From Nocardia kruczakiae NBRC 101016 (GTDB taxonomy: Bacteria > Actinomycetota > Actinomycetes > Mycobacteriales > Mycobacteriaceae), in NCBI RefSeq assembly GCF_001612965.1, contig NZ_BDBL01000022.1:100559-164558 (forward strand): a stretch of DNA of 64,000 nucleotides, in the 5' to 3' direction. Both the position numbers and the translations under genes were made by a program. This document shows positions 41,879 to 49,844 of this stretch, one piece after another; positions within the stretch are counted from its first letter, which is position 1, and each line of letters begins with the position of its first letter. A model generated the notes under the pieces. The model made no database searches, was not told the origin of the DNA, and was given only the letters and a program-made list of their open reading frames with translations.

Positions 41879-43405
41879 TCAGCGCGATCCCGCCGCCGCG
41901 GAGGCGGCATCGACCGCGATCGCGCGCCGGCGCCGGCGGCCCGAGGTCGCCGCGGCCGGCACCGCCATCATGATCAGCAATGCCGCACCGACCATCAGCG
42001 CGGTGTGCATGCCGGTGACGAACGAGCTCTGCGCGGCATGGATGACGGCCGGATCGCCGCGATGGCGCACCAGCGTCTCGCCGAGCGTGTCGGCGAAATC
42101 GCCACCCGATCGGAACACCAGCGCCGCCAGCGAACCCAGCAGCGACAACCCCAGGGCGTTACCCAGTTCGAAACTGGTTTCGGAGATACCGACCGCCGAT
42201 CCCGCGCGCTCGGCCGGAACCGAGGACACCGCGACCTCCGACACCAGGGTGAACACGATGCCGTAGCCGAGGCCCGCGATCGTGGATCCCGCGATGTACC
42301 AGCCGATTCCGCCGTCGACACCGATACCGAGCAACAGCAGGTTGCCGGCCGCGGCCGCACTCAACGCCAGCACGAACGATCCGCGTGTGCCGAGCCGGCG
42401 CGCCACCCGCGCCCCGCCCATCGAGCACACGAACACCGCCACCGCCGCCGGAATACCCAGCAGCGCCGCGCCCAGGACGTCGCGGCCGGCCACCGACTGC
42501 AGATACATGCTGGTCAGATAGCTCATTCCGGCCAGCGACATCATGCCCACCGTGGACGACCCGATCGCCACGCGGAACAGGCCGCGCCGGAACAGGCTCA
42601 GATCCAGCAGCGGTTCGGCCAGAGTGCGCTGGCGTCGCACGAATGCCACCAGGACCGCGACACCGGCGAGGCCGAGCACGACCGAGACCGCGTCGACGCC
42701 CTCGGCCGCGGCTCGTTTCACCGCGTACACCAGCGGCAGGATGCCGCCGATGGACATGAGCACGCTCACCGGATCCAGCGGTCCGCGACCGGCGGAGCGG
42801 TGTTCGGGCAGCAGCAGCGGTCCCAGCGCCAGCAGCACCAGCAGCACCGGCGTATTGATCAGGAAAATCGAACCCCACCAGAACTTGTGCAGCAGCAGGC
42901 CGCCGATCACCGGTCCCACCGCCGAACCGCCCGCGAAGAACGCCGTCCAGATGCCGATCGCGGTGCCGCGGGCCCGCGCGTCGGGGAACAGGCTCGAGAT
43001 CAGCGCCAGGCTCGACGGCAGCAGCGTCGCACCGCCGACACCCATCAGCGCGCGGGCCGCGATCAGCACGCCGGCGCTGGGCGCGAAGGCCGCCAGCAGC
43101 GAGGCGATGCCGAAAACCGTTGCGCCGGCGAGCAAGATGTTGCGCCGGCCGATGCGGTCACCGAGATTGCCCATGGTGATCAGCAGGCCGGCGATCATGA
43201 ATCCGTAGATGTCGAGAATCCACAGCTGCTGTTCGGCCGAGGGGTCCAGATGCTCGGTCAGCGTCGGCATCGCCAGGTACAGCACCGACATGTCCATCGA
43301 CACCAGCAGCACCGGCAGGATCAACACCGCCAGACCCAGCCACGCCCGCCGGGGGGTTGCGCTCGGCGCGGTGTAGCCCGCCGCCGAGGTCTCAATGCCG
43401 ACCAT
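41879..43405 (-). CDS. MFS drug:H+ antiporter, DHA2/14-TMS type
   Basis: A 508-residue transporter with 14 predicted hydrophobic segments. MDMSVLYLAMPTL in the first segment matches motif D1; GNLGDRIGRRNILLAG is motif A; GVGGATLLPSSLALIS and FFAGGSAVGPVIGGLLL are the motif B and C regions. It probably exports a cationic drug or dye-like compound (LfrA/EmrB group). ATG 43405 has AAGGA upstream. It is divergent from a TetR gene with a perfect dyad between them. Confidence 0.9.
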   Translation of the reverse strand: MVGIETSAAGYTAPSATPRRAWLGLAVLILPVLLVSMDMSVLYLAMPTLTEHLDPSAEQQLWILDIYGFMIAGLLITMGNLGDRIGRRNILLAGATVFGIASLLAAFAPSAGVLIAARALMGVGGATLLPSSLALISSLFPDARARGTAIGIWTAFFAGGSAVGPVIGGLLLHKFWWGSIFLINTPVLLVLLALGPLLLPEHRSAGRGPLDPVSVLMSIGGILPLVYAVKRAAAEGVDAVSVVLGLAGVAVLVAFVRRQRTLAEPLLDLSLFRRGLFRVAIGSSTVGMMSLAGMSYLTSMYLQSVAGRDVLGAALLGIPAAVAVFVCSMGGARVARRLGTRGSFVLALSAAAAGNLLLLGIGVDGGIGWYIAGSTIAGLGYGIVFTLVSEVAVSSVPAERAGSAVGISETSFELGNALGLSLLGSLAALVFRSGGDFADTLGETLVRHRGDPAVIHAAQSSFVTGMHTALMVGAALLIMMAVPAAATSGRRRRRAIAVDAASAAAGSR

Positions 43406-43424
43406 CACCTATCCTTCATCTCGT

Positions 43425-43439
43425 GCGTACGTCGTACGC
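43425..43439. promoter_or_regulatory. 15-bp perfect dyad, operator of the MFS/TetR pair
   Basis: GCGTACG-T-CGTACGC is a perfect inverted repeat in the 84-bp divergent spacer. A related GTACAGCGTACGC occurs at 43448-43460, so two binding sites may be present. The neighbouring TetR protein is the obvious candidate. Confidence 0.6.
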
Positions 43440-43489
43440 GACCGGGGTACAGCGTACGCATCCGGCCGCAGAAAGGAAAGCGAGTTTCG

Positions 43490-44206
43490 ATGCCGAAACC
43501 TTCCCACCCATCCTCACCTGCGCCTTCGGGCTCCCCGAGCCCGTCTCAGCCCGAGCGGCTGACGCGGGCGGCGATCGTCGACACCGCTATCGCGCTGGCG
43601 GATGCCGACGGCATCGACGGATTGTCCATGCGCCGTATCGCCGAGCGGATGGGCGTGGGCGCGATGTCGCTGTATCGGCACGTACCGAACAAGGACGCGC
43701 TGCTGGCCGATATGACCGACGAGGTCGCGCGCCGCTACCCGTATCCGGCGCCGGAAGCGGGCTGGACCTGGCGCGACCGGGTGCGCGCGGCCGCCGATAT
43801 CGACTGGCAGCTCTACCGGCTGCATCCGTGGGTGTTGTTCACCTTCGCGGTGCCGCGCTACAACTTCGGCCCGCACAGCCTGGCGTGCCTGGGCTGGCTG
43901 ACCGAGGGTCTGCTCGAACTGACCGATGATCGCCGCGAGGCCACCGCGATGGCTCTCGAGGTCTGGAGTTATATCGCCGGCATCGCTCTCCAGCAGGTCA
44001 GCGCCACCATTCTGGCCGCCCGCGAGGACGAGCACGACGAATCCTCCGGTCTGACAGCACTTCTCGAGGGCACCCCGCGCTGGCCGAGCCCGCCCGCGCT
44101 GGCGCCCCTCGAGGGCACCGGACTCGGCGATCTGCTCGATCCGGTGCGGCAATTGCATTCGGGCCTGGCGGCGATGTGCGACGGTTTCGCCGCACGCCAC
44201 CGCTGA
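43490..44206 (+). CDS. TetR family regulator with TetR_C domain
   Basis: A 238-residue regulator with a Ser/Pro-rich N-terminus (about 20 residues), then RLTRAAIVDTAIALADADG and the HTH MRRIAERMGVGAMSLYRHV. The C-terminal domain resembles TetR_C (PF02909), as in regulators of drug pumps. AAAGGAAAG precedes ATG 43490. It is divergent from the MFS pump and likely controls it in response to a pump substrate. Confidence 0.9.
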   Translation: MPKPSHPSSPAPSGSPSPSQPERLTRAAIVDTAIALADADGIDGLSMRRIAERMGVGAMSLYRHVPNKDALLADMTDEVARRYPYPAPEAGWTWRDRVRAAADIDWQLYRLHPWVLFTFAVPRYNFGPHSLACLGWLTEGLLELTDDRREATAMALEVWSYIAGIALQQVSATILAAREDEHDESSGLTALLEGTPRWPSPPALAPLEGTGLGDLLDPVRQLHSGLAAMCDGFAARHR

Positions 44207-44213
44207 CCGACAC

Positions 44214-44612
44214 TCAGTAGTACGACCGGCCCTGGATCCCGCCGGAGACCGACCAGACCTCCACGATCAGCCCGTCCTCGACGCGGAGGATATCGGTGCC
44301 GCTCACGGCGATCTCACCGTCCGCGACCGGTCGCCGCGAACCATAGGGCCGCGCCACGGTCCCGGTACGGCGGTCGTCGATCTCGACGACCGCCTCGCCC
44401 TGGGTTTCGAATCGCTGCCCGGGCGCGGCCGCGCGGAAGGCCGCGATCTGCCGCGCGAACGTCTCCGGATCGTGGATGCTGTCGTAGACCTCGGCGCCCG
44501 GCTGGGCATATCGAAGTGTGAAGTGCGGGGCCATGATTCGGCTCGCGAGCCCCAGCTCCCCGTTCCACATCGCCGTCCAGCGGTCGAAGAGTTCGATTCC
44601 GTATGCGCGCAT
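44214..44612 (-). CDS. SnoaL/NTF2-like protein
   Basis: A 132-residue protein of the NTF2 fold. ELFDRWTAMWNGELGLASRIMAPHF... (kept short: WTAMWNGELGLA, FTLRYAQPG) and DILRVEDGLIVEVWSV are SnoaL-like blocks. Members are small cyclases, isomerases or ligand-binding proteins; none can be assigned. GGAG 5 bases upstream selects ATG 44612. It is divergent from a PadR gene, with operator-like repeats in the spacer. Confidence 0.8.
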   Translation of the reverse strand: MRAYGIELFDRWTAMWNGELGLASRIMAPHFTLRYAQPGAEVYDSIHDPETFARQIAAFRAAAPGQRFETQGEAVVEIDDRRTGTVARPYGSRRPVADGEIAVSGTDILRVEDGLIVEVWSVSGGIQGRSYY

Positions 44613-44625
44613 GTCCACTCCAATA

Positions 44626-44674
44626 GTCTCATTGATACGGTATGACGGATATGAAGCTATAGTCTCAGTGAGAC
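44626..44674. promoter_or_regulatory. pair of GTCTCA-N-TGANAC dyads, candidate PadR operators
   Basis: GTCTCATTGATAC (44626-44638) and the perfect dyad GTCTCAGTGAGAC (44662-44674) lie 36 bp apart, centre to centre, in the SnoaL/PadR spacer. The second overlaps the TATAGT -10 (44658-44663) of the PadR gene. The repeated motif argues for real operators. Confidence 0.6.
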
Positions 44675-44701
44675 CGTGTCAATGCCGTTCCGAACCGAGA
44701 C

Positions 44702-45295
44702 GTGCCGAACCGAAAGCTGACGACCATGGCGGATCTGGGAGCGCAGGACCATATCGTGCTCGGGCTCATCGCCCGGCACGGCCCACTCACCCCCTACGAA
44801 CTCAAAGCACGCATGGAGGAGAGCGTCGACTACTTCTGGCCGGTGCCGCACGCGCAGCTCTACCGCATCCCGGCCCGGCTGGCCGAGCGGGGCCTGCTGC
44901 ACGAGGACGCCGAGGAGACCGGCCGCCGCCGGCGGGTATTCCAGCTCACCGACGCCGGACGCGAGGCGTTACGCGCATGGCTGGCCGACCCCGGATGCCC
45001 GCCGCCGGAGACGCGTGATCCGGCGCAGGTGAAACTGTTCTTCGCCGACCTCGGCGCACCGGAGGACGTGGTCGCCCTCGCGCGCCGCCAGGCGGCCGAG
45101 CACCGCCGCTGGCTCGACCGCTACCGCGCGATGCACGCCGAGATCGACCCGGCCGATACCGTGCGGGCCCAATCCCGTTCCCGCATCCTGGAACTCGGCA
45201 TCGGCCACGAACAGGCATACGTGGACTTCTGGACCGAACTCGCCGACCGTCCCGACCGGGTCGGGCACGGCGATTCGGCACCGGTCAGCCGGTGA
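44702..45295 (+). CDS. PadR family transcriptional regulator
   Basis: A 197-residue regulator. The winged helix runs from about residue 15 to 90: DHIVLGLIARHGPLTPYELK, AQLYRIPARLAERGLL and RRVFQLTDAGREALRAWL. A C-terminal helical dimerisation domain (Vir_act_alpha_C) follows, with HRRWLDRYRAMHAEID. GTG 44702 or ATG 44726 may be the start; neither has a strong ribosome site. It likely represses itself and the SnoaL gene through the paired dyads. Its end overlaps the convergent methyltransferase gene by 11 bp. Confidence 0.88.
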   Translation: MPNRKLTTMADLGAQDHIVLGLIARHGPLTPYELKARMEESVDYFWPVPHAQLYRIPARLAERGLLHEDAEETGRRRRVFQLTDAGREALRAWLADPGCPPPETRDPAQVKLFFADLGAPEDVVALARRQAAEHRRWLDRYRAMHAEIDPADTVRAQSRSRILELGIGHEQAYVDFWTELADRPDRVGHGDSAPVSR

Positions 45296-45947
45296 CCACG
45301 GCGTAGGCGAATCCGTCCCAGCCCTTACTGCCCACGGTCTGCAGCACGGTGGCCTCGAGCCGCGGCTCCTCGGCGAGCAGTCCCAGCGCTTCCCGGGCCC
45401 CGCGGACCGCGGGGTCGCCGGGATCGCCGCCGGCCAGGGCGCCACGGCGCACGACATTGTCGACGATGATCACCGAACCGGTCCGGGTCAGCCGCAGGGC
45501 CCACCGCACGTAGTTGGCGTTGTTGACCTTGTCGGCATCGATGAAGACCAAATCGAAGGGCTCACTGTGGTCCTCGGCGACTCCCGGCAAGGTGTCCAGC
45601 GCCGCGCCGACCCGGATCTCCACCCGCTCCCCCACACCCTTGCCATCGAGGTTGGCGCGGGCCACCTCGGCGTGGTGCGGATCGTATTCCAACGTCACGA
45701 CGCGCCCCTGCGGTCCCACCGCACGCGCCAGCCACAAGGTGCTGAACCCGCCGAGCGTGCCGATCTCGAGGACACGCCGCGCCCCGGCCGACAGCGCGAG
45801 CAGATACAGGAATTTGCCCTGCGCCGGCGAGACGTCGATGGGCGGCAGGCCCGCCTCGGAATTCGCCTGCGCCACATCGGAATCGGCATCGCCGATCAGA
45901 GTGTCCACGACGTAGCGATCGACCGCGCCCCATTCGGCATTCGTCAT
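45285..45947 (-). CDS. class I O-methyltransferase (caffeoyl-CoA OMT-like)
   Basis: A 220-residue Methyltransf_3-type enzyme. PAQGKFLYLLALSAGARRVLEI, GTLGGFSTLWLARAV (motif I), DLVFIDADKVNNANYVRWAL and IIVDNVVRRGAL are typical. These enzymes methylate catechol-like hydroxyls in a metal-dependent way. The product may be a detoxified phenol. ATG 45947 is the start. It ends within the PadR gene in convergent orientation. Confidence 0.9.
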   Translation of the reverse strand: MTNAEWGAVDRYVVDTLIGDADSDVAQANSEAGLPPIDVSPAQGKFLYLLALSAGARRVLEIGTLGGFSTLWLARAVGPQGRVVTLEYDPHHAEVARANLDGKGVGERVEIRVGAALDTLPGVAEDHSEPFDLVFIDADKVNNANYVRWALRLTRTGSVIIVDNVVRRGALAGGDPGDPAVRGAREALGLLAEEPRLEATVLQTVGSKGWDGFAYAVVTG

Positions 45948-46025
45948 ATCGGCCAGTGTGCCACCGCGACCGCACCGGCGCAGCGCAGCGCCGTCGGCGC
46001 CCCCGCACCGCAGAATCGCGCGGGA

Positions 46026-47747
46026 TCAGAACAAGAAGTAGCGCTGCGCCATCGGCAGCTCGGTGGCCGGCTGCTGGTCCCACACCTCACCGTCGATGCG
46101 GACGGTGAAGGTGTCGGGTTCCACCTCGATGCGCGGCATCGCGTCGTTGAGCGGCAGATCGTTCTTGGTCCGGCGGCGCACATCGGCCACCGGCACGAGT
46201 GTGCGCCGGACCTGCAGTCGCTCGGCGAGTCCGTCCTCGACGGCCTGCGGGGAGACGAAGTGCAGTGACGTCCCCGCCGCCACCACCGGCGCGGCGCCGA
46301 ACATCGGCCGCGGCAGCACCGGCTGCGGGGTCGGGATCGAGGCGTTGGCATCACCCATCGCGGCCCAGGCGATCGCGCCGCCCTTGAGCACCGCGTGCGG
46401 GCGCACGCCGAAGAAGGCCGGCTCCCACAGCACCAGATCGGCCAGTTTGCCGACTTCCACCGACCCGATCTCGTGGTCCAGGCCGTGCGTCACCGCCGGG
46501 CAGATCGTGTATTTCGCGATATAGCGGCGCACCCGGTGATTGTCGGCGGCCCCGTCACCGGGCAGCGCGCCGCGGCGGACCTTCATCATGTGCGCGGTCT
46601 GCCACGTCCGCATCACCACTTCCCCGATGCGGCCCATCGCCTGGGAATCCGAGCCGATCATCGAGATCGCGCCCAGATCGTGCAGCAGGTCCTCCGCGGC
46701 GATGGTGGAGGGCCGGATCCGGCTCTCGGCGAAGGCGAGATCCTCGGGCACGGCCGGATTGAGGTGGTGGCACACCATCAGCATGTCCAGATGTTCGTCG
46801 AGAGTGTTGACCGTGTGCGGGCGAGTCGGATTGGTCGAGCTGGGCATCACGTTCGGGTGCGAGGCGACGGTGATGATGTCCGGCGCGTGCCCGCCGCCGG
46901 CGCCCTCGGTGTGATACGAGTGGATGGCCCGCCCGGCGATCGCGGCGAGGGTGTCCTCGACGAATCCGGCCTCGTTGAGCGTATCGGAATGCAGCGCGAC
47001 CTGGACTCCGGCGGCATCGGCCACCCGCAGGCAGGCGTCGATCGCGGCCGGGGTGGTTCCCCAGTCCTCGTGCAGCTTGAATCCGCCCGCGCCGCCGCGT
47101 AATTGCTCCCACATCGCCTCGGGACGCACGGTGTTGCCCTTGCCCAGCAGCAGGATGTTGACCGGCCAGCCGTCGGTGGCCTCCAGCATGCGGCCCAGAT
47201 GCCAGGCGCCGGGAGTGACCGTGGTGGCCTTGGAGCCCTCGGCCGGCCCGGTTCCGCCGCCGATCAGGGTGGTGATACCGCCGCCGAGCGCCTCGTCGAG
47301 CAACTGCGGGCAGATGAAGTGGACGTGGCAGTCGATCGCGCCGGCGGTGAGGATGCGGCCGTTGCCGGCGATGATCTCCGTCGACGGGCCCACGACGAGA
47401 TCTGGATGCACGCCGTCCATGGTCTCCGGATTGCCGGCCTTGCCGATCGCGCAGATCCGGCCGTCGCGAATGCCGATGTCGGCCTTGATGATTCCCCAGT
47501 AGTCGATGATCACCGCCCCGGTGATCACGGTGTCCGGGGTGCCCTCGGCGCGGGTGGCGCGAGCTTGGCCCATCGATTCGCGCAAGACCTTGCCACCACC
47601 GAAGACGGCCTCGTCACCGGCCAGTCCGGGTCCGCCGCAGCGGTCTTCGGTGATCTCGATCAGAAGATCGGTGTCGGCCAGGCGAATTCGATCCCCGACT
47701 GTGGGGCCGAAGAGCGTGGCGTAACGAGCGCGGGACAGTTCCGCCAT
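46026..47747 (-). CDS. ureC: urease alpha (catalytic) subunit UreC
   Basis: A 573-residue catalytic subunit, full length. Nickel ligands and catalytic blocks are intact: IDCHVHFICPQ, the carbamylated-lysine block GGFKLHEDWGTTP, GAGGGHAPDI, the flap MVCHHLNPAVPEDLAFAESR and GSDSQAMGRIGEV. It hydrolyses urea to ammonia and carbamate. Its ATG overlaps the ureB stop (TGATG). In mycobacteria ureF follows ureC; here an O-methyltransferase gene follows and ureF is 8.7 kb away. Confidence 0.97.
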   Translation of the reverse strand: MAELSRARYATLFGPTVGDRIRLADTDLLIEITEDRCGGPGLAGDEAVFGGGKVLRESMGQARATRAEGTPDTVITGAVIIDYWGIIKADIGIRDGRICAIGKAGNPETMDGVHPDLVVGPSTEIIAGNGRILTAGAIDCHVHFICPQLLDEALGGGITTLIGGGTGPAEGSKATTVTPGAWHLGRMLEATDGWPVNILLLGKGNTVRPEAMWEQLRGGAGGFKLHEDWGTTPAAIDACLRVADAAGVQVALHSDTLNEAGFVEDTLAAIAGRAIHSYHTEGAGGGHAPDIITVASHPNVMPSSTNPTRPHTVNTLDEHLDMLMVCHHLNPAVPEDLAFAESRIRPSTIAAEDLLHDLGAISMIGSDSQAMGRIGEVVMRTWQTAHMMKVRRGALPGDGAADNHRVRRYIAKYTICPAVTHGLDHEIGSVEVGKLADLVLWEPAFFGVRPHAVLKGGAIAWAAMGDANASIPTPQPVLPRPMFGAAPVVAAGTSLHFVSPQAVEDGLAERLQVRRTLVPVADVRRRTKNDLPLNDAMPRIEVEPDTFTVRIDGEVWDQQPATELPMAQRYFLF

Positions 47748-48133
47748 CAGTCGACCGGCCTTCCGTCTGTCTCGCCGGACCGGTCGGTTACCGGGCCGAG
47801 CGGTCCCGGCGCCTCCGGGCCGATTCCGTACACCTCGCGGCTGCCGCCCAGCGGTACCAGCGAAACCCGCTGCGCCAGACCGGGTTCGAAGCGCACGGCG
47901 GTCCCCGCCGGGATGTCGAGTCGGCGGCCGTGTGCGGCGACCCGGTCGAACTCGAGGGCGGTGTTGGCCTGCGGGAAGTGCACGTGACTGCCCACCTGCA
48001 CCGGCCGGTCACCGGTGTTGACCACCTCGAGTTCGATCCGGTCGGCGCCGGCGTTGATTTCGATGGGGTCGGCGGCGAGCAGATACTCGCCCGGCACCGG
48101 GCCGTGGCCGCTCTCGGCGGATCTCGCGCTCAT
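47747..48133 (-). CDS. ureB: urease beta subunit UreB
   Basis: A 128-residue subunit. PGEYLLAADPIEINAG, VGSHVHFPQANTALEFDR and AAHGRRLDIPAGTAVRFEPG are the family blocks. The C-terminal 25 residues are a non-conserved extension. It forms the (UreABC)3 complex. It follows ureA by 8 bp. Confidence 0.95.
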   Translation of the reverse strand: MSARSAESGHGPVPGEYLLAADPIEINAGADRIELEVVNTGDRPVQVGSHVHFPQANTALEFDRVAAHGRRLDIPAGTAVRFEPGLAQRVSLVPLGGSREVYGIGPEAPGPLGPVTDRSGETDGRPVD

Positions 48134-48141
48134 CGGTGCCC

Positions 48142-48444
<303 letters not shown>

Positions 48445-48538
48445 ATCGCCTCCTCGGCTGCTCGGGCGTACGGTGCTCGATATCTTGGCACGGCCGTACC
48501 GGGTGCGCTCGTCGTCGTGTCGGCGCTCGCCTTCAGGG

Positions 48539-48997
48539 CTAGCGTTCGGCCGCGCCGTCCGCGGTGAGGTTCTGCAGCCGCACCTGCCCACGCGCGACCA
48601 CCCGGTCCTGCTCGTCGGTGATCTGGACCTGCCACAGCTGCTGCGATCGGCCCTGGTGAATCGGGGTGGCGACGCCGCGCAGGCTGCCCTCGCGGACCGC
48701 GCGCAGGAAGTCGGTGTTGTTGTTGACGCCCACCACATGTCCGCGGTCGCCGAACCAGACACCGCCGCCGACACTGGCCAGGGTTTCGATGATCGTGCAG
48801 TACACCCCGCCGTTGACGATGCCCGCGGGCTGATGCAACTGCGGCGAGACCACCCACTCCCCGACCACACGATCGGGCCCGACCTCGGTGTACTTCAGAC
48901 CGATGAGGTCGGTGAAGGTCCCCTCGCTGTAGCGGGTCATCTGCTCGGGCGTGACATCCGCCAGGGAACGAGCCTCGAATCGGTCGTGCTGTGTCAT
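48539..48997 (-). CDS. PaaI-type hotdog thioesterase
   Basis: A 152-residue hotdog protein. PAGIVNGGVYCTIIETLASVG, VGVNNNTDFLRAVREG and RVVARGQVRLQNL match M. tuberculosis Rv1847 as recalled, which is also next to ureA. The HGG motif of many family members is NGG here, which is a known variant. It probably hydrolyses an acyl-CoA, but the acyl group is unknown. ATG 48997 is the start. It points the same way as ureA and lies 94 bp upstream of it. Confidence 0.87.
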   Translation of the reverse strand: MTQHDRFEARSLADVTPEQMTRYSEGTFTDLIGLKYTEVGPDRVVGEWVVSPQLHQPAGIVNGGVYCTIIETLASVGGGVWFGDRGHVVGVNNNTDFLRAVREGSLRGVATPIHQGRSQQLWQVQITDEQDRVVARGQVRLQNLTADGAAER

Positions 48998-49198
48998 GGA
49001 AAAACACTTACACCACCCGAGTACCGCCCGGTACGGCGGTGCCGCACGCCCGGGCGCGGGCGGGCCCGGTAATCGGGCAGCACACCTGGTGATAACATGT
49101 GAAAATCGTTGTACCGCAGGGGCATACGCACTCACAGCGATCCGGCTACGGTTGTGATCACGGCGAGCGCAACCCTCGCTCCCGCATCCGCGCGGCCC

Positions 49199-49212
49199 TA
49201 CCGTGGCGGCCA
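49199..49212 (+). promoter_or_regulatory. -10 TACCGT of a probable leaderless osmC gene
   Basis: TACCGT (49199-49204) is followed by 7 bases and ATG 49212. No Shine-Dalgarno is seen. Same arrangement as other leaderless candidates in the window. Confidence 0.4.
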
Positions 49213-49754
49213 TGACAGCCGCATCGGACACTCCGCTCAACGACATCGTCGACGCCACCGCACAGGCCGTGGCCGGCGATCCGGCGAAGGCGCAGGTCCT
49301 GTTTTCCGCCGCCGGCATCGCGGAGGGCGCCGTCGGCAGCGCCGTCACGGCCGGCACCTACACGGTCCGGGTGGACGAGCCGGCCGCGCTGGGCGGCGCG
49401 GGTACGGCGCCCAATCCGGTCGAGTTCTATCTCGCGGCGCTGATCTCCTGTCAGGTGGTGACCTATCGGTTCTGGGCGCAGCGACTGGGCATCGTCGTCG
49501 ACGATCTGCGCATCGACGCCGAGGGCGACCTCGACGTGCGCGGCTTCTTCGGCCTCGACGACACCGTGCGCGCCGGATTCCAGCAGGTCCGGGTGACTGT
49601 GCACATCGACGGCCCGGAGCCGGCGGGGCGTTACGCTGAACTGCAGGCCGCCGTGGACGCCCACTGCCCGGTTCTCGACATCTCCACCGGGCCGACGCCC
49701 GTGCTGACCACACTGATCACTTCCGAGTCGGAAAACTCCACAGTTTCCGCCTGA
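49212..49754 (+). CDS. OsmC family peroxiredoxin-like protein
   Basis: A 180-residue OsmC/Ohr-superfamily protein. The two conserved cysteines are in YLAALISCQVVTYRFWA and VDAHCPVLDIST, as expected for thiol peroxidase activity. Residues 10-50 form the N-terminal beta part. It probably reduces organic hydroperoxides. ATG 49212 is the start. It precedes the sulfhydrylase gene by 90 bp with a stem-loop between. Confidence 0.85.
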   Translation: MTAASDTPLNDIVDATAQAVAGDPAKAQVLFSAAGIAEGAVGSAVTAGTYTVRVDEPAALGGAGTAPNPVEFYLAALISCQVVTYRFWAQRLGIVVDDLRIDAEGDLDVRGFFGLDDTVRAGFQQVRVTVHIDGPEPAGRYAELQAAVDAHCPVLDISTGPTPVLTTLITSESENSTVSA

Positions 49755-49778
49755 TTCTTCGCGAATCGGGCATCCTTG

Positions 49779-49799
49779 GGGGCGGCGCACCGCCGCCTC
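49779..49799 (+). terminator. stem-loop between osmC and the sulfhydrylase gene
   Basis: GGCGGCG-CAC-CGCCGCC forms a 7-bp stem, extended by G-U and G-C pairs. It may terminate osmC or act as a leader hairpin for the sulfhydrylase gene; with only 90 bp between genes both are possible. Confidence 0.45.
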
Positions 49800-49844
49800 A
49801 TGCGCGACGACCCATCCCACCTACACCTTTTGGAGCTGAAACCC

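Noticed and set aside
41546..43489. Long upstream extension of the TetR frame (would give 886 residues)
   Set aside because: It is antisense to the MFS gene; the ribosome site and family start are at 43490.
49755..49844. SAM-type riboswitch before metY
   Set aside because: The 90-bp spacer is too short for SAM-IV and shows only a simple hairpin.
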